Shown here one piece after another: positions 25,051 through 34,275 of a stretch of DNA of 48,295 bases. The DNA is from JBBCJM01 sp037190175 (GTDB lineage: Bacteria; Pseudomonadota; Alphaproteobacteria; Rhodobacterales; Rhodobacteraceae), in the NCBI GenBank assembly GCA_037190175.1, contig JBBCJM010000203.1, positions 1 to 48,295 on the forward strand. The letters run 5' to 3'. The translations under genes and the position numbers were made by a program. The first letter of the stretch is position 1, and every line of letters begins with the position of its first letter. The notes below the pieces were generated by a model that saw only the letters and a program-made list of their open reading frames with translations, was not told the origin of the DNA and made no database searches.

Positions 25051-25371
25051 ATGAAGAAGACATTGACAATTCTCGGCTTTCTCGCGGTCTTCCCGGCTGG
25101 AGTCGCGCTGGCGGACGACGACTGCTTCGTGCCGATGGCCGACTGGCAGCCGCGCGACGCCGTCGCCCAGCTGGCCGAGGAGAACGGCTGGACGGTGCGC
25201 CGGATCAAGATCGACGACGGCTGCTACGAAATCGACGGCCGCGACGCCGAGGGGCGCCGGATCGAGGTGACGGTCCATCCGGCGACGCTCGAGGTGATCG
25301 AGTTCGAATACGAGGACGAGGACGACGACGATCGCCCCCGCCGGGATCGCGAAGGAGGCGACGATGACTGA
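25051..25371 (+). CDS. Secreted PepSY-domain protein with acidic tail
   Basis: A 106-residue protein with a Sec signal peptide (MKKTLTILGFLAVFPAGVALA) and a single PepSY-type domain (AVAQLAEENGWTVRRIKIDDGCYEIDGRDAEGRRIEVTVHPATLEVIE). Its C-terminus is very acidic (EYEDEDDDDRPRR...). Two cysteines may form a disulfide. Small PepSY proteins beside QseBC-like systems are common and may be ligand or metal binders; the acidic tail fits cation binding. The stop overlaps the next start by 8 bases. Confidence 0.85.
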   Translation: MKKTLTILGFLAVFPAGVALADDDCFVPMADWQPRDAVAQLAEENGWTVRRIKIDDGCYEIDGRDAEGRRIEVTVHPATLEVIEFEYEDEDDDDRPRRDREGGDDD

Positions 25372-26713
25372 CGCAGTGCATCGCGCCAGTGATGTCCCGG
25401 CGCCCGGCTTTCCGACACTGCCCAGGCTTCCCGTCATATCGCCCCTGCCCATGATGGGCCCGTTGCTGGTGGCGCTGCCATGCCTGCTGGCCGCACTGCT
25501 CGGGTTCAACACCTATGCGCCCTATGGCGCGGATGCCGCGCTCGGCATTGCCGTTGGGGCCGCGGCGGTTGTCGCAATGGCGCAGACCCTGATCCTCGCC
25601 GCACGGCCGCCTCTGGTGGAGCCATTGTTCGGCGGACTCGACCGCATGTACCGGGTCCACAAATGGCTGGGCATCTCCGCGATGGTCCTGATGATTTTGC
25701 ATCAGCAGATCGAGCCGGACTTCGAGCGGACGGTTCGTGAAACCGGCCTTGGTGAACTGGGTGCGGAGGCGGGCGAGTTCGCCTTCAACGCGCTTCTCGC
25801 GCTGATTGCTGTCAGCTGGTTCCGGCGGCTGCCCTTCATCGGGCTGGAAATCCCCTATCAGATCTGGCGGTTCAGCCATCGTTTCATGGGCGCCCTGTTT
25901 GCCGTCGTGGTCTTTCACCAGTTTTTCGTCGACATGCCGACGGGGGTAGATCCATCGCTCTCGATGCTTCTCAATACATTCGGCATCGCCGGAGTCGCTG
26001 CGTGGATCTTCACCGAGCTGGTCGCCCCGCAGCTGCGGCGTCGGGAGTTCACCGTCAGCGAGATCAGCCAGACCGGCGACACCACCACGCTGACGCTCAG
26101 CCCCATGGGTCGGGCCATGCGGTGGCGGCCGGGGCAATTCGCCTTCGTTCGCGCGCCGGAGGCTGGACTGTCCGAGCCGCACCCTTTCACGATCGCCAGC
26201 GCCCCGCGTCCTGACGGCGCCCTGACGTTCTCCATCCGGGCGCTGGGCGGCTGGACGCGGAGTCTTCCCGCGACCTTGCGGACCGGGACGCGCGTACAGG
26301 TCGAGGGCCCATATGGGCGGTTCGACTTCCGCAAGGGCGGTGCGCGCCAGATCTGGCTCGCCGGCGGCATCGGCATCACGCCCTTCCTCGCCTGGGCGGA
26401 AAGCCTGACCGAGGCGGAGAGGCGCGACATTCACCTCGTCCATTGCGTCCGGACACAGGAGGAAGCGATCGGGGTGGAGACGCTGCGCGCTGTGGCCGCC
26501 CGCAACCCGAGGTTCAGTTTCGAGGTTGTCGTCACGACGCGCGATGGCCGACTCACGGCCGAGCGCCTGATCAGCGCGGCGCCGTTCGCGGTCAAGGATG
26601 CAGATCTGTGGTTCTGCGGCCCGACCGGCCTGAAGGACGGGATCCTCAAGGGCCTGAAGGCACAGAACCAGATGCCGCGGCGGGTCCGCTTCGAGCAGTT
26701 CGAATTCGCCTGA
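25364..26713 (+). CDS. Ferric-reductase-like flavocytochrome
   Basis: A 449-residue membrane oxidoreductase. About residues 30-215 form a ferric-reductase-like haem-binding bundle with paired histidines His99/His113 and His172/His185 on two helices. Then comes a ferredoxin-reductase-type FAD domain with HPFTIASAP (about 280) and an NAD(P)H domain with GGIGITPFL and WFCGPTG. It should move electrons from cytosolic NAD(P)H through FAD and two haems across the membrane. Likely acceptors are iron, or the flavoproteins encoded downstream. Confidence 0.92.
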   Translation: MTDAVHRASDVPAPGFPTLPRLPVISPLPMMGPLLVALPCLLAALLGFNTYAPYGADAALGIAVGAAAVVAMAQTLILAARPPLVEPLFGGLDRMYRVHKWLGISAMVLMILHQQIEPDFERTVRETGLGELGAEAGEFAFNALLALIAVSWFRRLPFIGLEIPYQIWRFSHRFMGALFAVVVFHQFFVDMPTGVDPSLSMLLNTFGIAGVAAWIFTELVAPQLRRREFTVSEISQTGDTTTLTLSPMGRAMRWRPGQFAFVRAPEAGLSEPHPFTIASAPRPDGALTFSIRALGGWTRSLPATLRTGTRVQVEGPYGRFDFRKGGARQIWLAGGIGITPFLAWAESLTEAERRDIHLVHCVRTQEEAIGVETLRAVAARNPRFSFEVVVTTRDGRLTAERLISAAPFAVKDADLWFCGPTGLKDGILKGLKAQNQMPRRVRFEQFEFA

Positions 26714-26832
26714 GAAAGGGCCTGTCACATCGCCACGCCAGCCGTGTGGCTCTCGCCTGCGCCTTTTGGCCCCGCTCTCACCGGCGGGGCCATTTCTTCC
26801 TGACGGCAACCTGAAGCGGAAATCGCTGCGCC

Positions 26833-26849
26833 GTCAGCAAGCCCTCAGG
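26833..26849 (+). promoter_or_regulatory. Tandem TCAG box upstream of the poly-Asp gene
   Basis: GTCAGC, five bases, CTCAGG, with half-sites 11 bases apart, begins 61 bases before the ATG of the poly-Asp gene, almost the same distance as the box before the PepSY gene. It lies in the only long gap (26714-26893) of the gene cluster, so it likely drives a second transcript. Confidence 0.6.
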
Positions 26850-26893
26850 TCGGTTCTCCAGATTGTCTTCAGCAGACGAAAGGAGACCCTGCC

Positions 26894-27289
<396 letters not shown>

Positions 27290-27327
27290 ACCGCTCCGCA
27301 GCCCCTCTCCGAACAAGGATCCATCCG

Positions 27328-27798
27328 ATGAAATCGCTTCTCGCAACGCTTGCGCTGACCACGGCGCTGACACTTCCCGGTCTCGCCATGGCGCGGCCGG
27401 TGACGCTCACCACGACCCTCAACAACTACGGAGGCGACGGGGCCTACCTCGCGCTCTACGTCACCGACGCCTCGGGCGCCTATGTCGGCAGTCTCTGGAT
27501 GGCCGGCGGCAAGTCCAAGTACTACGAGCATCTGAGCGACTGGTACCGCGCCACGGGCGGCGACGCCGCGCAGATCAACGGCATCACCGGCGCCAGCGTC
27601 GGCGCGGGCCGCACGCTCGAGATCACGCTCGACCTGGCCGACGCGCTGTTCGACGCGGGCTACACGCTCCACATCGACGCTGCCGTCGAGGACATGCGGG
27701 ACAGCCCGAACGAAGTGGCGGTGCCGCTCACGACCGATGGCGCGGGCACCCCCGTGACCGGACGCCGCTACGTCGCCAGCTTCGCCTACGACATGTGA
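27328..27798 (+). CDS. DUF2271 secreted protein with ApbE-type flavinylation motif
   Basis: A 156-residue protein with a signal peptide (MKSLLATLALTTALTLPGLAMA) and a DUF2271 domain (VTLTTTLNNYGGDGAYLALYVTD...). Residues 84-90, NGITGAS, resemble the ApbE target motif (D/N-x-x-S/T-G-A-S/T), with Thr87 as the probable flavin-bearing residue. An ApbE gene lies 2.2 kb downstream in the same cluster. This supports a periplasmic redox carrier holding covalent FMN. The ATG at 27328 was chosen for its signal peptide and the AAGGAT upstream; its stop overlaps the next open frame. Confidence 0.85.
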   Translation: MKSLLATLALTTALTLPGLAMARPVTLTTTLNNYGGDGAYLALYVTDASGAYVGSLWMAGGKSKYYEHLSDWYRATGGDAAQINGITGASVGAGRTLEITLDLADALFDAGYTLHIDAAVEDMRDSPNEVAVPLTTDGAGTPVTGRRYVASFAYDM

Positions 27799-27809
27799 GG
27801 GGCTGGGCC

Positions 27810-30017
27810 ATGATCCGTGCACTCCATCGCTGGCCGGGTCTTCTGGCCCTCGCGCTCCTCACCATCCTGAGCCTGAGCGGTGCGGCGCTCTCGGTCTTCC
27901 CCGCGGCCGAGCGCATCGCCGCGCCGCAGTCGCAGGCCGGCCTGACCGTCGCTGCACTCGCGAGCCGCATTCAGGCCGTCTATCCGGGCGTCGAGCAGGT
28001 CCGCCGGTCGCCCTCCGGTCGCATCACCGCCTACTGGTTCGATCAGGGCGCGCCGGGAGCCGCCGTGATCGACCCGGCGACCGGTGAAGGCGTGGCCTCG
28101 GCCGACCCCAACCAGGTCGAACGCTGGCTCACCAACCTTCACCGCTCGCTCTTCCTCGGGGATGGCGGCCGCATCGCCATGGCCGCAGGGGCTGCCGCGA
28201 TGCTGATCCTCTCGCTCTCCGGCGCGGCGCTGGTCGCGCGCCGCGCGGGCGGCTGGCGGCACTGGTTTGCGCGCTTGCGCGGCCCGCTCGCCGGGCGGCT
28301 GCACGTCGAGATCGCCCGGATCGCTGTCGTCGGCCTCGTTCTGTCCTCCACGACCGCTCTCTGGATGACGGCGTCCACGTTCGATCTGCTGCCGGATGGC
28401 GGCAGCATACCGGTCGCCCCCGCGGAGGTCAGTGGAGAGACGGGGTTCGCGCTCGACCAGATGCCAACGCTGCGGCAGACGCCGGTCGCCGAGCTGCGCG
28501 AGCTGAGCTTTCCCTATCCGGGCGACGCGACGGACGTGTTCACGGTCAAGACCGACCGGGGCACCGGCTATATCGACCAGGGTACCGGCGCGCTTCTCGC
28601 CTGGGCCGACCTGACGGGATGGGAGCGCGTCTCGGAGACCATCTACATGCTGCACACCGGACAGGGCGCGGCGACCCTTGGCCTCGTGCTCGGGCTTATG
28701 GCGCTCGGCGTTCCGGCGATGGGCGCGACGGGTGTGCTGATCTGGCTCGCCGGGCGGCGCGGGCGGCCGCGCATCCGGGGCAACCAGCCCGCGGGGCGAG
28801 CCGAGACCATCGTGCTCGTCGGCAGCGAGGGCGGCAGCACCTGGGGCTTCGCCGCGACCCTTCACCCCGCGCTGACGGAGGCCGGGCAGAGCGTCCATGT
28901 CGGCCCGATGTCGGGCTTCGCGCCGGAGCGCTATGCGCGGGCGGAGCGGATCATCCTGCTCGCCGCGACCTATGGCGACGGGGCGGCGCCCGCCTCGGCC
29001 AAGGGCTTTCTCGACCGGCTGAGTGCCCTCGAGCGCGCGCCTGACATTCCTCTGGCGGTGCTCGGCTTCGGTGACCGCAGCTTTCCGGCCTGGTGCGCCT
29101 TCGCCAGGGACGTCACGGCAGCGGCGCAGGCGAAAGGCTGGCCCGAGCTTCTGCCGCTCGAGACGGTTGACCGCCAATCACCACAGGATTTCGCGCGCTG
29201 GGGTCGCGCGCTCGGAGACGTGCTCGGCATTGCGCTCGAACTGGCGCACCAGCCGGTCGTGCCGCAAACGACCACGCTGACCCTTGTCTCGCGGCGCGAC
29301 TATGGCGCCGAGGTGCAGGCCCCGACCGCGATCCTCCGTTTCGCGCTTCCGTACGCCACCCTATGGCAGCGGCTGCTCGGGGGCGGGTTCGCCCGGTTCC
29401 AGGCGGGCGACCTGATCGGCATTCTGCCCGAGGGAGGCGGCGTCCCGCGGCTCTACTCGCTCGCCTCCGGACGCCGCGACGGCTTCATCGAGATCGTGGT
29501 CAAGAAGCATCCCGGCGGCCTCTGCTCGGGACAGCTGACGGCGCTGGAGCCGGGTGATACCGCGGCTGCCTTCCTCCGCCGCAACCCGGGTTTCCGTCCA
29601 GGACGGAGCCGGGCGCCGCTGATCCTGATCGGCGCGGGGACTGGTATCGGGCCGCTCGCGGGCTTCGTGCGCGGCAACGGGCGCCGCAGGCCGGTCCACC
29701 TCTTCTTCGGCATGCGCCATCCCGATAGCGATTTCTTCTACGGTGAGGAGTTCCCCGGCTGGCAGGATGAGGGGCGCCTGACCCGGCTGATCACGGCCGT
29801 CTCGCGCGGGGCGCTTCCCCATTACGTTCAGGATGCGCTGCGCAGCGAGGCCGCCCAAGTCGCGGATCTCGTCAGAAACGGGGCGCGCGTGATGGTCTGC
29901 GGCGGACGGGACATGGCCGCGGGCGTGGCGGATGCGCTGGCCGAGATCCTCGCACCGGCCGGGCTGACACCTGCAACGCTGAAGGCCGAGGGGCGGTATG
30001 TCGAAGATGTCTACTGA
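27810..30017 (+). CDS. PepSY membrane protein fused to flavodoxin and NADPH-flavin reductase
   Basis: A 735-residue fusion. Residues 1-330 form a PepSY transmembrane unit (first helix GLLALALLTILSLSGAALSVF; later helices near 125-145, 165-190 and 280-310). Then follow a flavodoxin-like domain (VLVGSEGGSTWGFAA, ATYGDGAAPASAKGF) and a cytochrome-P450-reductase-type FAD/NADPH part (RLYSLASG, GGLCSGQLT, GAGTGIGPLAGFVRG, FFGMRHPDSDFFY). It should carry electrons from NADPH across the inner membrane. I chose ATG 27810 with GAGGGG upstream rather than GTG 27795. Confidence 0.92.
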   Translation: MIRALHRWPGLLALALLTILSLSGAALSVFPAAERIAAPQSQAGLTVAALASRIQAVYPGVEQVRRSPSGRITAYWFDQGAPGAAVIDPATGEGVASADPNQVERWLTNLHRSLFLGDGGRIAMAAGAAAMLILSLSGAALVARRAGGWRHWFARLRGPLAGRLHVEIARIAVVGLVLSSTTALWMTASTFDLLPDGGSIPVAPAEVSGETGFALDQMPTLRQTPVAELRELSFPYPGDATDVFTVKTDRGTGYIDQGTGALLAWADLTGWERVSETIYMLHTGQGAATLGLVLGLMALGVPAMGATGVLIWLAGRRGRPRIRGNQPAGRAETIVLVGSEGGSTWGFAATLHPALTEAGQSVHVGPMSGFAPERYARAERIILLAATYGDGAAPASAKGFLDRLSALERAPDIPLAVLGFGDRSFPAWCAFARDVTAAAQAKGWPELLPLETVDRQSPQDFARWGRALGDVLGIALELAHQPVVPQTTTLTLVSRRDYGAEVQAPTAILRFALPYATLWQRLLGGGFARFQAGDLIGILPEGGGVPRLYSLASGRRDGFIEIVVKKHPGGLCSGQLTALEPGDTAAAFLRRNPGFRPGRSRAPLILIGAGTGIGPLAGFVRGNGRRRPVHLFFGMRHPDSDFFYGEEFPGWQDEGRLTRLITAVSRGALPHYVQDALRSEAAQVADLVRNGARVMVCGGRDMAAGVADALAEILAPAGLTPATLKAEGRYVEDVY

Positions 30018-30978
30018 GCTGGTTAGGGTCGCCCTGAACGGCCCCACGATGGGCACGCGCTGGTCGGCGCTGTTCTTCGCGCGGCCGGACTTCGACGCGG
30101 CCCCGATCCGCGCGGCGCTGCAGGCGGCCGTGGAGGAAGTGGACGCCCAGATGTCGACCTGGAAGCCTGACAGCGATCTGATGCGGATCAACGCAGCCCC
30201 GGTCGGCCAATGGGTGCCGGTGCCCGCGCGATTGCTTGAGGTGCTGCGCCTCGGCCTCGAAATCGGCCGCGCATCGGACGGGGCCTTTGATGTCGGCATG
30301 GGCGACGCGGTGACGGCCTGGGGCTTCGGGCCCAAATCCGCCGCGCCCGATGGAATCCGTGCTGCAATGGAAGCCCTGCGCCGCCCGGCGCATGAGGTTC
30401 TGGAGCTCAACGGCGACCACCTTCGCAAGACAGCGCCCATCGCGCTCGACCTCAACGGCATCGCCAAGGGCTATGGCGTGGACCGGCTGGCCGAGACGCT
30501 GCGCGACCAGGGGATCGTAGCCGCCCTTGTCGGGATCGACGGCGAGATGCGCGCGAGCGGCCTTCGGCCGGACGGAGAAGCGTGGACCATCGCGGTGGAA
30601 GCGCCTGACCCGGGGCGCCGGACGCCGCATGCGATCCTCGCGCTGCAGGATGCCGCCGTGGCGACGTCGGGCGACTACCGCCACTGGGTCGAGGTGCAAG
30701 GACGACGCCTCTCGCACACCATGGATCCAAGACGCGGCGCGCCGCTGATCGCATCGCCGGCCTCGGTCACCGTCGTCGCCCGCACCTGTGCCGAAGCCGA
30801 CGCCTGGGCGACGGCGCTGATGGTGCTCGGCCTGGAGAGAGGCGCGGCACTCGCAAGAAAACACGGGCTCGACGCCCTGTTTCTCCTGCGCGATGATGAA
30901 GGGAACGCAAGGGGCGTGGGAGTCGGACGACTTTTCTCCGAAGAACCAGCGGCGATCGCCTCAGCCCGGGGAAGATGA
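29998..30978 (+). CDS. apbE: ApbE family FAD:protein FMN transferase
   Basis: A 326-residue enzyme that attaches FMN from FAD to Thr/Ser of target proteins. Family motifs are clear: EVDAQMSTWKPDSDLMRIN, GAFDVGMGDAV, IALDLNGIAKGYGVDRLAE, VATSGDYRHW and LSHTMDPRRGAPL. Oddly, the N-terminus (MSKMSTELVRVALNGPTMGT) begins straight with the domain and has no signal peptide or lipobox, although its likely target at 27328 is exported. It overlaps the preceding gene by 20 bases and the following one by 4. Confidence 0.93.
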   Translation: MSKMSTELVRVALNGPTMGTRWSALFFARPDFDAAPIRAALQAAVEEVDAQMSTWKPDSDLMRINAAPVGQWVPVPARLLEVLRLGLEIGRASDGAFDVGMGDAVTAWGFGPKSAAPDGIRAAMEALRRPAHEVLELNGDHLRKTAPIALDLNGIAKGYGVDRLAETLRDQGIVAALVGIDGEMRASGLRPDGEAWTIAVEAPDPGRRTPHAILALQDAAVATSGDYRHWVEVQGRRLSHTMDPRRGAPLIASPASVTVVARTCAEADAWATALMVLGLERGAALARKHGLDALFLLRDDEGNARGVGVGRLFSEEPAAIASARGR

Positions 30979-32891
30979 GCCGCATGGAACAGAACCGTAC
31001 CGACCGCTTCAAGACCGCCATTCTGCTGACGGCCGTGGCCGGTTTGACTGGCGGACTTGCGTTCTACGTCGCTGGCGAACCCGATTTCGCGAACCTCATC
31101 TGGATCGCCGGAGTCGTTCCGGCGCTCGCCGCGCTCGTGGTCGAGATCCTGCGCAGCATCGGGCGCGGCGAGGTCGGCCTCGATATCGTTGCCGCGCTGT
31201 CCATGTCGGCGGCGCTCGTCTTCGGCGAGACCCTGGCGGCGGCGGTGGTCGCGGTGATGTATTCTGGCGGTACCTTCCTCGAGGCTTTTGCCGAGGGCCG
31301 TGCCCGGCGCGAGATGCATGACCTCCTGTCCCGCGTGCCCCGGACCGCGACCCGGCATCGCAACGGCGGGCTGGAGGACGTGCCGCTCGATGAGATCGCC
31401 CCCGGTGATCGCCTGCTGATCCGGCAGGGCGACGTGGTGCCGGTGGACGGCACGGTGGCCTCGGACACGGCCTTCGTCGACACCTCCGCGGTGACCGGCG
31501 AGTCCCTGCCGGTGCGCCTTGCCCACGGTGCCGACGCCATGAGCGGCTCGACCAACGCAGGCGAGGCCTTCGATCTGACGGCGACGCGAGAGGCGAAGGA
31601 CAGCACCTATGCCGGGATCGTCCGGTTGGTGGAGGCGGCGCAGGCGTCCAAGGCGCCGATGTCACGTCTCGCGGACCGCTGGTCCCTGGGCTTCCTCGCG
31701 GTCACCGTCGCAATCGCCTTCGCGGCCTGGTGGGTCTCCGGCGATCCGATCAGGGCCGTCGCCGTGCTTGTCGTCGCGACGCCTTGTCCGCTGATCCTGG
31801 CGGTGCCGGTCGCGTTGGTCGCCGGCCTGTCGCGCGCCGCGCATTTCGGCGTGCTGATCAAGGGCGCGGGGCCGCTCGAGACGATGGCGCGCATCCGCAC
31901 GCTGATCCTCGACAAGACCGGCACCCTGACGGACGGCCGTCCGCAGATCGTGTCGATCGACAGCCACGATGGCATGGCAGAGGGCGATATCCTGCGCCTT
32001 GCAGCAGCGCTCGATCAGGCCTCCAAGCACCCTGTGGCGCAGGCCATCGTCGCCGCCGCCAAGGCACAGGGCCTCGCGCTGCCCGTGCCGGCCGAGGTCG
32101 CCGAGTTTCCCGGCGAAGGGGTCGTGGGCGATATCGAGGGCCGCAGCGTGATCGTCGGGGGCGACGGTTTTGTGGCTTCCCGGGTCGGGCGACCGGGGGG
32201 CGACCACCCCGCGAAGGGCGCCGGATCGGTCTTGGTCGCAGTTGCGGTCGATGGCCGAATGGCCGGGCATCTGGTGATGTCAGATCCTCTGCGCGAGGGC
32301 GCGAGCGCCATGCTGGAAGGTCTCCGCCGCCAAGGCATCTCGCGCATTCTGCTCGCCACAGGCGACCGCGCGGACGTGGCCGAGCGCGTGACCGAGGGGC
32401 TGGGCCTCGACGGTCTGCGCGCCGGGCTGACGCCGGATCAGAAGGTTTTGCTCGTGCTCTCCGAACGCAAGCACGGGCCGGTGATGATGGTGGGCGACGG
32501 TGTCAACGACGCGCCGGCGCTGGCGGCAGCCGATGTGGGCGTGGCGATGGGTGCACGGGGCGCCGCGGCCTCCGCCGAGGCGGCGGACGTGGTGCTACTC
32601 GTCGACCGGATCGACCGGCTGGGCCCGGGGATCGAGATCGCGCGCGCCTCGCGCAGGATCGCCGTCGAAAGCGTCGTCGCCGGAATCGGTCTGTCGGTCC
32701 TGGGCATGATCGCCGCCGCCTTCGGTTATCTCACCCCGGTGCAGGGGGCGCTCCTGCAGGAAGTGATCGACGTCGCCGTTATCCTGAACGCCCTGCGCGC
32801 GCTGCGCATCGCGCCCCATGAACCCACCATTCCGAAACCACAGGCTGTCTCCTCCGGGCAGGCCGACCTCGCGCAAGGAGCCACGCCATGA
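30975..32891 (+). CDS. P1B-type metal-transporting ATPase with TPC motif
   Basis: A 638-residue ATPase with TGES (174-177), DKTGT around phosphorylated Asp313, KHPVAQ and GDGVNDAPAL. The membrane metal motif is Thr-Pro-Cys-Pro (269-272) instead of the copper/zinc CPC. There is no N-terminal metal-binding domain. TPC-type (P1B-5) pumps include the nickel/iron exporter Nia of Sinorhizobium, but that protein has a C-terminal hemerythrin domain that is absent here. Fe(II) or Ni(II) export is a reasonable inference, given the neighbouring VIT1 gene. ATG 30984 is an alternative start. Confidence 0.9.
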   Translation: MSRMEQNRTDRFKTAILLTAVAGLTGGLAFYVAGEPDFANLIWIAGVVPALAALVVEILRSIGRGEVGLDIVAALSMSAALVFGETLAAAVVAVMYSGGTFLEAFAEGRARREMHDLLSRVPRTATRHRNGGLEDVPLDEIAPGDRLLIRQGDVVPVDGTVASDTAFVDTSAVTGESLPVRLAHGADAMSGSTNAGEAFDLTATREAKDSTYAGIVRLVEAAQASKAPMSRLADRWSLGFLAVTVAIAFAAWWVSGDPIRAVAVLVVATPCPLILAVPVALVAGLSRAAHFGVLIKGAGPLETMARIRTLILDKTGTLTDGRPQIVSIDSHDGMAEGDILRLAAALDQASKHPVAQAIVAAAKAQGLALPVPAEVAEFPGEGVVGDIEGRSVIVGGDGFVASRVGRPGGDHPAKGAGSVLVAVAVDGRMAGHLVMSDPLREGASAMLEGLRRQGISRILLATGDRADVAERVTEGLGLDGLRAGLTPDQKVLLVLSERKHGPVMMVGDGVNDAPALAAADVGVAMGARGAAASAEAADVVLLVDRIDRLGPGIEIARASRRIAVESVVAGIGLSVLGMIAAAFGYLTPVQGALLQEVIDVAVILNALRALRIAPHEPTIPKPQAVSSGQADLAQGATP

Positions 32892-33589
32892 GCCGCCTCT
32901 CGCATTCCGAAATCCACATGGTGCATCGCATCGGCTGGTTGCGGGCCGCCGTGCTCGGGGCCAACGACGGTCTTGTTTCGACCGCGAGCCTCGTCGTCGG
33001 CGTCGCCGCAGCCGGGTCCGGAAAGCCGGAGGTCCTGATCGCGGGGCTGGCCGGGCTTGTGGCTGGCGCGATGTCCATGGCGGCGGGCGAATACGTCTCG
33101 GTCAGTTCCCAGACTGATGCGGAACAAGCCGATCTTGCCCGCGAGACCCGCGAGCTGGCGGAAACGCCTGAGGCGGAACTCGAAGAGCTCACCCGGATCT
33201 ACGTGGACCGGGGGCTCGATCGCGACCTGGCGGAGAAGGTGGCCCACCAGCTGACCGAACGCGATGCGCTCGGATCGCATGCCCGCGACGAACTCGGCAT
33301 CTCCGAGACCGTGACGGCCCGCCCGATCCAGGCGGCGCTGGTCTCGGCCCTGACCTTTGCCGTGGGCGCGGTGCTTCCGTTGATCGTCACGCTGCTGGTG
33401 CCGGAAACGCGGATCGGGGTTCTGGTGGCGGCATCGACACTAATCGGGCTGGCGGTGCTCGGTGGAATGGGCGCGTCAGCCGGCGGAGCCGGCGTCGTGC
33501 GTGGGGCCGCAAGAGTGACGTTCTGGGGTGCGCTGGCCATGGGAGCGACCGCGGCGGTGGGGGCGTTGTTCGGGGTCACGGTCGGGTAG
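32888..33589 (+). CDS. VIT1/CCC1 family Fe(II)/Mn(II) transporter
   Basis: A 233-residue protein of the VIT1/CCC1 family. It has a first helix pair with ANDGLVSTASLVVGVAAAG, an MSMAAGEYVSVSSQTDAE segment, and a long cytosolic helical insert rich in Glu (about 80-145, LETPEAELEELTRIYVDRGL-like). The last three helices end in a Gly-rich tail. The family moves Fe2+ or Mn2+ out of the cytosol, usually by proton exchange. It overlaps the ATPase stop by 4 bases and ends the cluster. Confidence 0.93.
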   Translation: MSRLSHSEIHMVHRIGWLRAAVLGANDGLVSTASLVVGVAAAGSGKPEVLIAGLAGLVAGAMSMAAGEYVSVSSQTDAEQADLARETRELAETPEAELEELTRIYVDRGLDRDLAEKVAHQLTERDALGSHARDELGISETVTARPIQAALVSALTFAVGAVLPLIVTLLVPETRIGVLVAASTLIGLAVLGGMGASAGGAGVVRGAARVTFWGALAMGATAAVGALFGVTVG

Positions 33590-34275
33590 CCTTGGGTTCC
33601 CGCTCTGGGGGCGACTTCGTCCGGGACAATCTCAGTGTTCGTAGCGACGCGGCGGACGTGGCGGTGCAGTTGCGGAAACGTGGCTCCGGCCGCGGTCAAT
33701 CCGTTTGGCTGCCAGTCGCGATTCCAAGCGGATGACGGTTCGAACCATTTCTTGCATGAATGATAACAGTGACTTAGCGGCCAGAGAACGTTCGATCCCG
33801 GTCCCATCCCCTCCGCCAAACACCGCCGATTACCGCACAAATTGGCCGACTATCTCTTTAATTATCAAATAGATAGCGTCTTGATGGGCCATTCTCCTTC
33901 CGACAGGGGTTCTCGCACGCCCTACCAGTCAGTATAGCCCTTCGCTACAGCCGCCGATTGTACGCTATGGCACGAACGGTAGCGCCTGCCGTTTCCCATC
34001 ATGGAAACAGGCTATCGCGCGCACTTCACAACGGTAACTATTGTCGCCGCGAGGGGCGGGCCGGTGGCGATGGTGCTGACATGGGTTGAGTAAGAGGCAG
34101 CGTCTTCCGTCTGGAAACGGCAGGTCGCCGCCGCGCGTTAGATCATCCTCTTTTGAGGGTGATGCTGGCGGTTCGTCCTCATCTACTAATGTGAACATAA
34201 ACAGAACAAATGGCTTGTAATCCGTGACGTTACAGCGCACAATGTGCCGACTCATCCGCAGGGAGTTGGATACCC
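33590..34275. other. Gene-free junction between the metal island and the restriction operon
   Basis: No credible gene in 686 bases; the open frames here have mixed composition and no recognisable domain. Base composition drops and AT-rich stretches appear, including an inverted CTATCT/AGATAG pair (33850-33855 and 33871-33876) 15 bases apart. It is most likely the left flank of a horizontally acquired insert plus the promoter of the gene at 34276. Confidence 0.6.

Noticed and set aside
33199..33840. Leftward open frame in the junction after the VIT1 gene
   Set aside because: It runs antisense into the VIT1 gene, is rich in Arg/Pro/Ser, and shows no domain.
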